Position numbers and translations under genes: made by a program. The notes under the pieces were generated by a model, which had not been told where the DNA came from, searched no databases, and saw only the letters and a list, made by a program, of their open reading frames with translations. Below are positions 7,859-14,526 of a stretch of DNA of 14,802 bases, in pieces; the first letter of the stretch is position 1, and every line of letters starts with the position of its first letter. The stretch is from NCBI GenBank assembly GCA_013152695.1, contig JAADFV010000406.1, positions 1-14,802 of the forward strand, given 5' to 3'. The stretch is from Chloroflexota bacterium. GTDB lineage: Bacteria; Chloroflexota; Anaerolineae; J102.

Positions 7859-9338
7859 GATGAGGCACCCCTTGCAAAGCGCTTCGCATAAACCAGAAAG
7901 CAAAACAGCCCAACCCAAAACTGTTCAGAATGATCGTTACCCGAGCCGATAAAAAGGTCGTTGCGACGACAAGTAGTGCCATCAGCATCATTGCGACTGC
8001 GAAGAAGTCCTTTAATTGTCCGAGCCAATGGATCATCCCGCTTCCCGACAAGCGCAATACCCAGCCGAGGTAGATCGACGAAATGATGATGCCGGCCACC
8101 GAAAAGAACTTCACGGCCCAGTCCGGTGAAAGCATCCACGTTCCGAGCCAAACTGCCCCCAAGCGGAGTGTGGTCTCATAGACGGTCAACAAGGATGCCT
8201 GCTTCTGTTTTTCTTTGGCCAACACGAACATACTCAGTGGCGACGAAACGAACGAAATCATGAGCCATGGCGACAAATAACGCGCATAAGTCCCTGCCGT
8301 CACCCAAGATTCGCCGAAAACAATGGAGAACAACATTGGCCCGGAAAGGGCGATCAGAGCGAAAGCAGGAAAAGAAATGGCCAGCAACATGGTCGCCGTT
8401 CGTTCCACAAATACTTTGGTCGCCCCCGCCTCATCGATGCGCTCAGCAGCCAAAGGGTAGAAAACCTGTCCCACGGCTTGGCCAATCAAAGCAGCAGGAA
8501 GTCCGAGCACGCGTATGGTAAGGGAAAAGAACCCGGCATCGGCCACGGCAAAATAGCGGGCAAACAGGATCGGCGGTGCCTGTGTGCCAATGACATTCAC
8601 CAACGCGGCCCAGGCTGTATAAAGAGGGAAATCTTTGTAGCGCTTCGCTACGTATCGCACAGAAGAGGCCGACGGTAATTTCTCGCCTCGAAGAATTCCC
8701 CAAAAGAGGGACAACGCGCCGAGCAAACGCCCGGCGACCAATCCCCAAATGAGTCCTGACCCTCCCAAATTGGATATCCCGCCAGCAATCTGAAACCCCG
8801 CACGCCCAGAAGACTGCACCGTGCGGGTAAAACTCAAAAGAGGGAATTGCTTCTTCCGAGAAGCCCAATAGTTTAGAACTTGATAACCACCAACACTTAG
8901 CAAACCCAAAGGCAACAACCAGAGATAGGGTTGTAAAGATGGCGTATGCGCCCAGGCTGATATTGCATCCCCAAGCAGCCAAACGCCAACAGCAACCAAA
9001 AGGCTGAAAAGAACCACGATCCCTGCTGCCAACTTGAGCAACGCAACGGCGTCCTCATCTCTTTCGGGCAAAGGAATGGCAAATTCATAACGCAGGGCCG
9101 CGATCACCGCCAGGATTCCCATGATCGAAGAAAACACGGCCAGAATGCCGAAATCCGCTGGCGTATAAAGCCGTGTCAGAATAGGGGAAGCCAAGATGAT
9201 GACCAACTGCCCCACGCCGGTACCGACGGCAAGGATCAGAACATTGCTAAAAAAGGTGCCGTTCCGCAGCCGGGCTATCGAACTGCTCAGCTTAGATCGC
9301 ACGCGCAGCAACCTCAACAAAAGGGAAACCGGTTTCAC
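7851..9338 (-). CDS. wzx: Lipid-linked repeat-unit flippase, Wzx-like (polysaccharide biosynthesis/MATE-fold)
   Basis: A 495-residue integral membrane protein of the polysaccharide biosynthesis (MOP/Wzx) superfamily, predicted to move undecaprenyl-linked repeat units across the cytoplasmic membrane. The start of the core domain is characteristic: [20 protein letters not shown] (29-48) followed by [19 protein letters not shown] (53-71). The segment [23 protein letters not shown] and the loop [20 protein letters not shown] are typical of bacterial flippases beside aminosugar genes. About twelve to fourteen hydrophobic helices can be counted. The GTG start at 9338 overlaps the aminotransferase stop as GTGA, so it relies on coupling; no clear ribosome binding site is seen. 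Substrate choice cannot be read from sequence but should match the diaminosugar-containing unit made by the neighbours. Confidence 0.93.
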   Translation of the reverse strand: MKPVSLLLRLLRVRSKLSSSIARLRNGTFFSNVLILAVGTGVGQLVIILASPILTRLYTPADFGILAVFSSIMGILAVIAALRYEFAIPLPERDEDAVALLKLAAGIVVLFSLLVAVGVWLLGDAISAWAHTPSLQPYLWLLPLGLLSVGGYQVLNYWASRKKQFPLLSFTRTVQSSGRAGFQIAGGISNLGGSGLIWGLVAGRLLGALSLFWGILRGEKLPSASSVRYVAKRYKDFPLYTAWAALVNVIGTQAPPILFARYFAVADAGFFSLTIRVLGLPAALIGQAVGQVFYPLAAERIDEAGATKVFVERTATMLLAISFPAFALIALSGPMLFSIVFGESWVTAGTYARYLSPWLMISFVSSPLSMFVLAKEKQKQASLLTVYETTLRLGAVWLGTWMLSPDWAVKFFSVAGIIISSIYLGWVLRLSGSGMIHWLGQLKDFFAVAMMLMALLVVATTFLSARVTIILNSFGLGCFAFWFMRSALQGVPHHD

Positions 9339-10525
9339 GGGGCACCCGTTGACTGCAATGCCTCTCGCCGCGGTGGACAGTTTGCTTCGTTGAAAAAAGC
9401 CGCAATATGGCCCACCACCGTTCTTTGCATTGCGTCCGTCAGCTCCGCATATACCGGCAACGCTAGAGTCTCTTCCGCAACTTTCTCGCTGTGAGGGAAA
9501 TCCCCTCTTTCATAACCCAGGTCGGCGAAACATTCTTGCAGATGCAATGGCACCGGATAGTATATTTCACAGCCGACATCATGCTCTTGCAAATACGCTC
9601 TGAGTTCGTCCCGCCGGGACACACGAATCACAAACTGATTGTAGATGTGCCTTCCCAAAGCCGCGTCGTGCGGCAGCGCGACAGCACCCTCACCATCCAG
9701 AAGCCCCGTCTCCCCGAAAAGTCTACGATAGGTTGCAGCATTACGCTGCCGGCTGGCGGTCCAATCATCCAAATGTCGCAACTTCACGCGCAACACAGCG
9801 GCCTGGATTGCATCCAAGCGGAAATTGCCGCCCACGACTTTGTTGTAATACTTGGGACGATAACCGTGGTTGCGCAACAGTCTAACCCTGTCGGCAAGCG
9901 TTGGATCGTTGCTTACCACCATGCCGCCATCGCCAAATCCTCCCAGATTCTTCGATGGGAAAAAACTAAAACAGCCTAAATGCCCCATAGAGCCGGCGCG
10001 ACGCCCTTTGTATTCGCTGCCGATCGCTTGTGCCGCATCCTCGATAACATAAACATTGTGACGTTCAGCGATCTCCATGATCGGGCCCATGTCGGCCATT
10101 TGACCATAAAGGTGGACCGGAATGATCGCTTTGGTGCGGGGTGTCACGGCGGCTTCTATTTTCTGCGGATCGATGTTGTACGTCAGCGGATCGATATCCA
10201 CAAAGACCGGTTTGCCGCACAATCGATGGATAGAACCGGCCGTGGAAAAGAACGTGTACGGCGTTGTAATGACCTCATCCCCAGGCTCGATGCCAATGGC
10301 CATCAGCGAGACCAACAGTGCGTCACTGCCGGAAGAGACGCCAATACCACAGTCGCATTGTGAATGTGAATAGGTGGCAATTTCCTCTTCCAAAGCCTGG
10401 ACCTCCGGCCCCAGGATGAAGTGCTGCGATTCCAACACACGGTTTATGGCCAGTTGCACTTCGTCACGGATCGTCGCGTACTGGGCCTTCAAATCAAGCA
10501 ACGGAACAACAACTTTGTGGCCCAA
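9335..10525 (-). CDS. wbpE: PLP-dependent nucleotide-sugar 3-aminotransferase, DegT/DnrJ/EryC1/StrS family (WbpE-like)
   Basis: A 396-residue fold-type I aminotransferase of the sugar aminotransferase family. It should convert the 3-keto UDP-sugar made by the oxidoreductase to the 3-amino sugar, with glutamate as likely donor. Motifs in order: [10 protein letters not shown] (7-16), [18 protein letters not shown] (62-79), [18 protein letters not shown] (82-99), [10 protein letters not shown] (137-146), [10 protein letters not shown] (161-170) with Asp163 for the pyridine nitrogen, and [19 protein letters not shown] (185-203) with Lys192 as the PLP Schiff-base lysine. [13 protein letters not shown] and [12 protein letters not shown] complete the family pattern. 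The likely start is a TTG at 10525, with AAGGGG five bases upstream; no ATG is available near the conserved N-terminus. Neighbours on both sides match the WbpB-WbpE-WbpD pathway. Confidence 0.92.
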   Translation of the reverse strand: MGHKVVVPLLDLKAQYATIRDEVQLAINRVLESQHFILGPEVQALEEEIATYSHSQCDCGIGVSSGSDALLVSLMAIGIEPGDEVITTPYTFFSTAGSIHRLCGKPVFVDIDPLTYNIDPQKIEAAVTPRTKAIIPVHLYGQMADMGPIMEIAERHNVYVIEDAAQAIGSEYKGRRAGSMGHLGCFSFFPSKNLGGFGDGGMVVSNDPTLADRVRLLRNHGYRPKYYNKVVGGNFRLDAIQAAVLRVKLRHLDDWTASRQRNAATYRRLFGETGLLDGEGAVALPHDAALGRHIYNQFVIRVSRRDELRAYLQEHDVGCEIYYPVPLHLQECFADLGYERGDFPHSEKVAEETLALPVYAELTDAMQRTVVGHIAAFFNEANCPPRREALQSTGAP

Positions 10526-10566
10526 TATCTCCCCTTTCTGTGTCTTCCGGGTACGCCTGTGTCCTA

Positions 10567-11187
10567 TTACGGCAACGGCTTATCCTCGGGCCAGTCCAAA
10601 CAACGCAACACGCCCGGCTCCACTTCCCAGTAGCGCCAGCCACTTTCTGGGCAAATCCAATGGCCATCCGCGTCTCGCTCTGTCAGCCGGTGTCCGTGTC
10701 GGCTCATCCACCCTTTGCGTTTAGCCGGCACACCTAACATAAGGGCGTAGTCCGGCACGTCACCGCGGACCACCGCGCCGGCACCGATGAAGGCATAACG
10801 GCCGATGGTAGCGCCACAAACGATGGTAGCATTGGCACCAATGGTAACGCCCCGTTTGACCAGGGTCTTTTGGTACTGACTGTGGCGCACAATCTGCGAA
10901 CGGGGATTGACCACGTTAGTAAAGACGCAAGATGGGCCACAGAAAACATCATCCTCTAAAACCACGCCCGTGTACACGGAAACGTTATTCTGGATTTTGA
11001 CGTTGCTGCCGATGATCACATCATTAGCAACAAAGACGTTTTGTCCCAGCACGCAGCGTTCACCAATTTTCGCATGCTTCATCACATGTGAAAAATGCCA
11101 GATTTTAGTACCCACCCCAATTTCACACGGTTCATCCACATAAGCGCTGGGGTGAACGAAATAACCTCTATGCTCGTTGCTTACCAT
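10567..11187 (-). CDS. wbpD: UDP-3-amino-sugar N-acetyltransferase, left-handed beta-helix (WbpD/WlbB-like)
   Basis: A 206-residue hexapeptide-repeat acetyltransferase. Homologues acetylate the 3-amino group of UDP-2-acetamido-3-amino-2,3-dideoxy-glucuronate with acetyl-CoA, as trimers in the cytosol. The sequence follows WbpD closely: [34 protein letters not shown] (28-45), [22 protein letters not shown] (64-75) with the conserved Asn pair, [17 protein letters not shown] (81-97), [17 protein letters not shown] (109-125) and [15 protein letters not shown] (131-145). The beta-helix is capped by a C-terminal segment, [20 protein letters not shown]. The ATG starts three bases after the oxidoreductase stop. 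Whether the substrate is the uronic acid or neutral UDP-GlcNAc3N cannot be settled from the sequence. Confidence 0.93.
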   Translation of the reverse strand: MVSNEHRGYFVHPSAYVDEPCEIGVGTKIWHFSHVMKHAKIGERCVLGQNVFVANDVIIGSNVKIQNNVSVYTGVVLEDDVFCGPSCVFTNVVNPRSQIVRHSQYQKTLVKRGVTIGANATIVCGATIGRYAFIGAGAVVRGDVPDYALMLGVPAKRKGWMSRHGHRLTERDADGHWICPESGWRYWEVEPGVLRCLDWPEDKPLP

Positions 11188-11190
11188 CGC

Positions 11191-12189
11191 TCAATGCCCT
11201 TCCACAGCAAGCGTGACCGGTTCACCGTTCGTGACCAACGATCGCTGCGCAGCTTGCAGCACTTTCAGCACCCGCAACCCACTCATGCCATTCGTCATCG
11301 GCTGTTGACGCGTCGCCATAGCATTCAAGAATGCCCGACATTCTTGCTTCAACGGCTCCTCTTGCGGAAAAAGCACAGGCTCCCCCGCCCCTTTGATGGG
11401 AACCGGCTCCCCTTCCTGCCAATCGACGCGCTGATCGTATAGAACCAACTGCTTGGCCACATCATCGAAACTGGCCATTTTCTTGGAACCGATCACCACC
11501 AGGCGTTGCTCTTTGAAAGGATGCAACCAGGAAACGAAAATGTGTGCCCGAACGCCGTTATCGAAGAGCAAGTTGGTAACCGTCACGTCGGCGATATTGG
11601 GCCGCACATAATTCCCGCCAGTCGCGACCACCTGGAACGGAAGGCTACCGATCAAACGCACAATAACGGCTATATCATGCGGGGCAAAGCTCCAGAGGAT
11701 GTTCTCCTCCCGCCGAATTTTCCCCAGGCTCAAGCGATTGGAGTAGATGTAACGAACTTTCCCTAATGCACCATCCCGAACCAATTCGAGAAGTCGCACA
11801 ATAGCGGGGTGGTATTCCAGCACATGCCCAACCAGCAGAATCCGCTTCTGCCGTTCGGCCAGACGAACCAGGTCCAAGCCTTGTTCGTAAGTCAACGCCA
11901 AAGGCTTTTCTACAAATACGTCTTTGCCGGCTAACAAAGCCTGGCGCGTCACCTCATAATGTGTTTCCGCCGGCGTGGCGATAACCACCCCGGCGACATC
12001 CGACTCCCAAATCCGTTTCGACTCCGCGACCACTGGCAGTCCCGGCACAAGTTGTTTGGCTTTCTCTCGTCCCGCAGATGTCACATCACATACCAGTCGC
12101 AGAACACCCAACTGGGCGAAATTACGCACCAGATTCTTACCCCAGTAACCACAGCCGATCACCGCGACATCCGTTTGTCCCTTAGGCAC
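11191..12189 (-). CDS. Gfo/Idh/MocA-family NAD-dependent oxidoreductase (UDP-sugar 3-dehydrogenase)
   Basis: A 332-residue oxidoreductase, predicted to oxidise C3 of a UDP-2-acetamido sugar ahead of transamination. The N-terminal Rossmann fold shows VAVIGCGYWGKNLVRNF (8-24) and the family motif VFVEKPLALT (91-100). The substrate domain has RRLSLGKI-like SNRLSLGKIRREENILWSFA (150-169), then PHDI (170-173) with a conserved histidine. The GCGYWG start and WSFAPHD motif differ from the GLAGYIAPRH type of classical P. aeruginosa WbpB and fit the GnnA-like branch better. Function is therefore inferred mainly from position beside the aminotransferase and acetyltransferase. I placed the start at the GTG at 12189, behind a GGGGGG tract; a TTG lies at 12192. 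The frame stays open to a GTG at 12351 inside the IS end, which would add 54 residues without family similarity. First gene of the operon. Confidence 0.88.
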   Translation of the reverse strand: MPKGQTDVAVIGCGYWGKNLVRNFAQLGVLRLVCDVTSAGREKAKQLVPGLPVVAESKRIWESDVAGVVIATPAETHYEVTRQALLAGKDVFVEKPLALTYEQGLDLVRLAERQKRILLVGHVLEYHPAIVRLLELVRDGALGKVRYIYSNRLSLGKIRREENILWSFAPHDIAVIVRLIGSLPFQVVATGGNYVRPNIADVTVTNLLFDNGVRAHIFVSWLHPFKEQRLVVIGSKKMASFDDVAKQLVLYDQRVDWQEGEPVPIKGAGEPVLFPQEEPLKQECRAFLNAMATRQQPMTNGMSGLRVLKVLQAAQRSLVTNGEPVTLAVEGH

Positions 12190-12325
12190 CAATAAGTCCC
12201 CCCTAACAAATATTTCGTGCGGCGCTTTCCACTCCTGAATACCCTGCGGTTGGCCCCATTCGTTACTACTCGGGCCGGCCTCGGCGAGCAATGAATTGTC
12301 CGCCTGTTGTCGCGAAACCCGTTGA
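12190..12325 (-). other. Leader between the IS630 element and the operon start
   Basis: These 136 bases separate the left end of the IS from the likely start of the oxidoreductase. The strand in frame with the oxidoreductase has no stop, so the stretch could encode an N-terminal extension or be the remains of an older upstream gene. On the operon strand AGGGGGG (about 12195-12202) precedes the TTG/GTG start pair. No sigma-70 promoter better than chance is seen. The operon promoter may have been displaced or replaced by the insertion. Confidence 0.4.
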
Positions 12326-12348
12326 TGGACATTTACAAAATAATCAGG
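12326..12348 (+). repeat. IS630 left terminal inverted repeat
   Basis: The inner part reads ACATTTACAAAATAATCAGG (12329-12348). It pairs with the right terminal repeat at 13542-13564, with four mismatches in 23. It also contains the -35-like TTTACA used by the transposase promoter candidate. Confidence 0.82.
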
Positions 12349-12359
12349 CACAATATAGG
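12332..12359 (+). promoter_or_regulatory. Candidate transposase promoter overlapping the left IR
   Basis: TTTACA (12332-12337, five of six matches to TTGACA) and TATAGG (12354-12359, four of six matches to TATAAT) are 16 bases apart. Transcription from here would give a leader of roughly 25 bases ending in AGGAGG, five bases before the ATG at 12392. Putting the -35 inside the terminal repeat is common in insertion sequences. Pattern evidence only. Confidence 0.4.
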
Positions 12360-12391
12360 GTAAAGTCTAGGCGTTGCGAAAGGAGGAAATC

Positions 12392-13550
12392 ATGCCACGA
12401 CGTTTGGAAATCACCCTAACGAACAAACAGCGCTTCGAGCTGGAAGGCGCCCGTGATCGTCATGAGAAAGCATATATTCGCGAGCGTGCTGCTGCGATTC
12501 TCAAGATTGCTGAGGGGATGGCTGGAAGCCAAGTTGCACGTCAAGGTCTACTCAAACGCCGCCAGCCCGATACGATCTATACCTGGGTACGTCGCTGGAA
12601 GGATGGGGGGCTAGATGGCCTATTGATCAAGCCAGGACGCGGGCGAAAGCCCGCTTTTTCCCCCTAAACACTCGAACGCAGAGGAGGCAAGGGAGGCTCT
12701 ATTGCATGTTGTGGGGAGAGAGCCTATCCACTTTGGCCATCGGCGGAGCCGCTGGACACTGGCCCATCTGAGACAGACCTGCACATGGCTCAATTTGGCC
12801 AGCCTAGGGGGACTGTCTCGTCTGTTGAGGCGGCTCGACATCCGGTACAAACGCGGACGAGATTACGTTCATAGCCCAGATTCCTTGTATGACGATAAGC
12901 TGAGCTTGATTGAATTGGCTCGTTTGCGTGCACAATATGACACGGAGCGCTACGTCTTCTTGTACCTAGATGAATTGACCTACTACCGGCAGCCCAGTGT
13001 TGCCCAAGCCTATGCCGCTAGAGGAACGGATCAGCCGCTAGCCCGTTGGAGCCACCGCTCTAACACCTCTTTTCGGATCGTCGCAGCCCTTAATGCTCAT
13101 ACGGGCCAAGTGAGCTACCGTCAAAGGTCTAGGATCACCGTCAACCAACTGTCTGCTTTCTATGCAGACATCCGGGAGGACTACCCCAAAGCGGAGGTTA
13201 TCTATGTGGCCCAGGATAATTGGCCCGTCCATTTCCATCCCAACGTGCTGGCACGGCTGCAAAAGCAGACTTGGCCTTATCCGTTCAGCAGACCGCCGAA
13301 TTGGCCTACCACCCCTACGGCGAAGGCCATACACGATGATTTGCCCATCCAACTCCTGTGCCTGCCAACCTATGCTTCGTGGTGCAATCCCATCGAGAAA
13401 CTTTGGCGCTGGCTCAAGCAGGACGTGTTACATCTCCATCGTCTCAGTGATCAGTGGCAAGAACTCAAACAGCAGGTGGCTGCCTTCTTGAACCAGTTCC
13501 TTGAGGGCTCGACAGACTTACTGCGTTACGTCGGCCTACTACCTGATTAA
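12392..13550 (+). CDS. IS630-family DDE transposase, frame interrupted at a T5C5 slippage site
   Basis: The transposase is encoded in two frames. The first (12392-12667, 91 residues) has an N-terminal helix-turn-helix region, including the IYTWVRRWKDGGLDGLL segment, and ends at TAA directly after TTTTTCCCCC. Loss of one C puts translation in the second frame (stop at 13548-13550). This gives one protein of about 385 residues, normal for the family. The junction then reads AFSPKHSNAEEAREALLHVV. The DDE_3 catalytic domain is intact: Asp193 in FLYLDELTYY, Asp275 in YVAQDNWPVHFHP and Glu335 in SWCNPIEKLWRWLKQ. The start is the ATG at 12392 with AGGAGG upstream. A TTG at 12702 gives an apparent separate 282-residue frame but is not a likely start. 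The intact triad and conserved slippage cassette suggest the element may still be active. Confidence 0.88.
12639..12667 (+). promoter_or_regulatory. Stem-loop plus T5C5 transcriptional slippage cassette
   Basis: A perfect six-pair stem with a GAAA tetraloop, GCGGGC-GAAA-GCCCGC (12639-12654), is followed without a gap by TTTTTCCCCC (12655-12664) and TAA (12665-12667). This is the arrangement described for a Roseiflexus IS630-family element, where the nascent RNA hairpin makes RNA polymerase realign on T5C5 and release transcripts with U5C4, restoring the transposase frame. Removing one C here restores the frame exactly. A ribosomal +1 shift at CCC-TAA would give the same protein and cannot be excluded from sequence. 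Confidence 0.8.
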
Positions 13551-13564
13551 ATTGTTAATGTTCA
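13542..13564 (-). repeat. IS630 right terminal inverted repeat
   Basis: The plus strand reads CCTGATTAAATTGTTAATGT at 13542-13561 and is the imperfect inverse of the left repeat. It contains the transposase stop codon (TAA at 13548-13550). The TA at 13565-13566 just outside is the expected target dinucleotide. Confidence 0.82.
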
Positions 13565-13572
13565 TAAGCCCG

Positions 13573-13755
13573 TCACCCCGCCGCCGGCACCACCCTGTCC
13601 GCCTGCACGAAACGGCTCAGGGCGGGGTCGTAGTAGCGCGTGTTGCGTAGGGGCGCACGGCCGTGCGCCCCTACTATTGTATCATCTTCCCGCTGGCCTG
13701 TAAAGCGGTACGTGGTAGCCATCGTGCCCCACGTGTACCGACCGGCTCGCCCCAT
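13573..13755 (-). pseudogene. RHS repeat-associated core domain remnant
   Basis: A 60-residue fragment with two diagnostic pieces of the RHS-associated core: TTYRFTGQRED, and RNTRYYDPALSRFVQADRVVP near the end. In intact proteins the RFTGQRED and RYYDP motifs are joined by a short LYYYGA-type segment; here that is replaced by TIVGAHGRAPL, encoded by a palindromic repeat. The frame ends at TGA after VPAAG. Dropping one G from the preceding G4 run would continue it as AGDGL up to the IS end. Upstream, the expected RYRAYG-like residues are in another frame (about 13755-13775), so a second frameshift is likely. No long RHS repeat region, toxin tip or start is present. It is a broken fragment, not a functional gene. 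Confidence 0.8.
13647..13674. repeat. Perfect 28-bp GC-rich palindrome inside the RHS remnant
   Basis: The arm GTAGGGGCGCACGG (13647-13660) is followed directly by its exact reverse complement (13661-13674), with no spacer. In the RHS frame it encodes the core of VGAHGRAPLR. This translated motif is familiar from dispersed short palindromic repeats in Chloroflexota and some other bacteria, where it often lies in or between genes. The repeat is in frame with the flanking RHS sequence. Confidence 0.85.
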
Positions 13756-13808
13756 ACGCCCGGTAGCGCCGCTCCGACTGCCGGCCTCCGCGCGCGCTCG
13801 TTGGCCCG

Positions 13809-14465
13809 TTACGGCCTGGTTCCCACTACCTCTCCCGTCTTCGCGTCTATGTAGATGTTCAACTCTTCTCCCGTTGCTAGATCAAGGTACGACGCTCGCC
13901 ACAACACGGGGCCCTTCCCTGGGGTCCCTGTCGGCCCACGACGTTCCAGCTTCACGAACATGCTGACAGCTTTTCTCTTGACAAATTTCTCCCCCCCATG
14001 CCGCTGGGCGATCTTCGCTGCCTCGATGCTGTCAATTGTAAAGTCGTCCGGTTCAATCGGCACCGTCTGGTACACAGCTACCGGGTGACTGAATATCCCC
14101 GTACCACAATGCCCCGGCTGGGAACAGCCGGCACTGAACTCATGATACTTGTCACTGGGTGACTGAAAGGTAAAATCAAGAGGAAATAGCATGATATCGT
14201 CGTCTTTCGCCACGTCAACATCAATATCAACCAAATAAGCGTCAGAATGCCACTGTCGGGCTAGCATAAAGGCATTCGTTATCACAGCCCGAGCTGAATA
14301 GACCCGCAACGGGGTATAGTATCTCTCGGCGCCCTTCGCACCTGAACCACAGCCAGCTAGCGAGAGTAACAGGGCCAACAAGAAGCCAACCGTGCCAAAC
14401 GACCAGAGTACTCGGATTGGGCGCTGCCAATGAGACTCCCCGATCAATTTCTTACAGCACTGCAT
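13809..14465 (-). CDS. Putative lipoprotein with a PepSY-like C-terminal segment
   Basis: A 218-residue protein with a type II signal peptide. A basic N-terminal region (to about residue 18) is followed by the hydrophobic stretch VGFLLALLLSLAGC, with lipobox LAGC and Cys39 as the lipidation site. The exported part has two cysteines in AGCSQPGHCGTG (112-123) that could form a disulfide. The end, VLWRASYLDLATGEELNIYI followed by DAKTGEVV, resembles the C-terminal strand-helix of PepSY domains, which occur in peptidase inhibitors and secreted regulators. The start is the ATG at 14465, with GGAGG five bases upstream; the frame is open to 14552 but that extension is unlikely. It lies on the same strand as the partial gene upstream, about 60 bases away. 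Function unknown; membrane-anchored extracytoplasmic location inferred. Confidence 0.75.
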   Translation of the reverse strand: MQCCKKLIGESHWQRPIRVLWSFGTVGFLLALLLSLAGCGSGAKGAERYYTPLRVYSARAVITNAFMLARQWHSDAYLVDIDVDVAKDDDIMLFPLDFTFQSPSDKYHEFSAGCSQPGHCGTGIFSHPVAVYQTVPIEPDDFTIDSIEAAKIAQRHGGEKFVKRKAVSMFVKLERRGPTGTPGKGPVLWRASYLDLATGEELNIYIDAKTGEVVGTRP

Positions 14466-14526
14466 GATCCCTCCCTCTGAATATCGCTTACTCCAACTCC
14501 AATCACTGCCAACCCAGTTCGGGAAC

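Larger units (their letters stand above)
12326..13564 (+). mobile_element. IS630-family insertion sequence
   Basis: A complete insertion sequence of about 1.24 kb with one interrupted transposase frame. Terminal inverted repeats match at 19 of 23 positions. The right flank reads TA (13565-13566), the usual IS630 target dinucleotide, whereas the left flank reads GA (12324-12325). Either the target copy has mutated or the true tip is a base or two away. Stop codon and last residues of the transposase lie inside the right repeat, as often seen in compact IS. It is inserted between RHS debris and the polysaccharide operon, and its transposase is transcribed away from the operon. Confidence 0.85.

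Noticed and set aside
7859..7918. Twenty-residue N-terminal extension of the GT4 enzyme
   Set aside because: It lies entirely within the flippase gene, while the ATG at 7858 begins exactly at the conserved GT4 N-terminus.
12639..12659. GC hairpin plus T5 read as an ordinary intrinsic terminator
   Set aside because: It lies inside the transposase coding region, and the downstream frame is intact and conserved. The T5C5 slippage reading explains it better, although partial termination may occur.
12702..13550. Second transposase frame as an independent gene starting at TTG
   Set aside because: The protein pattern continues upstream of the TTG in the same frame to the slippage site, and IS630 transposases need the N-terminal DNA-binding part.
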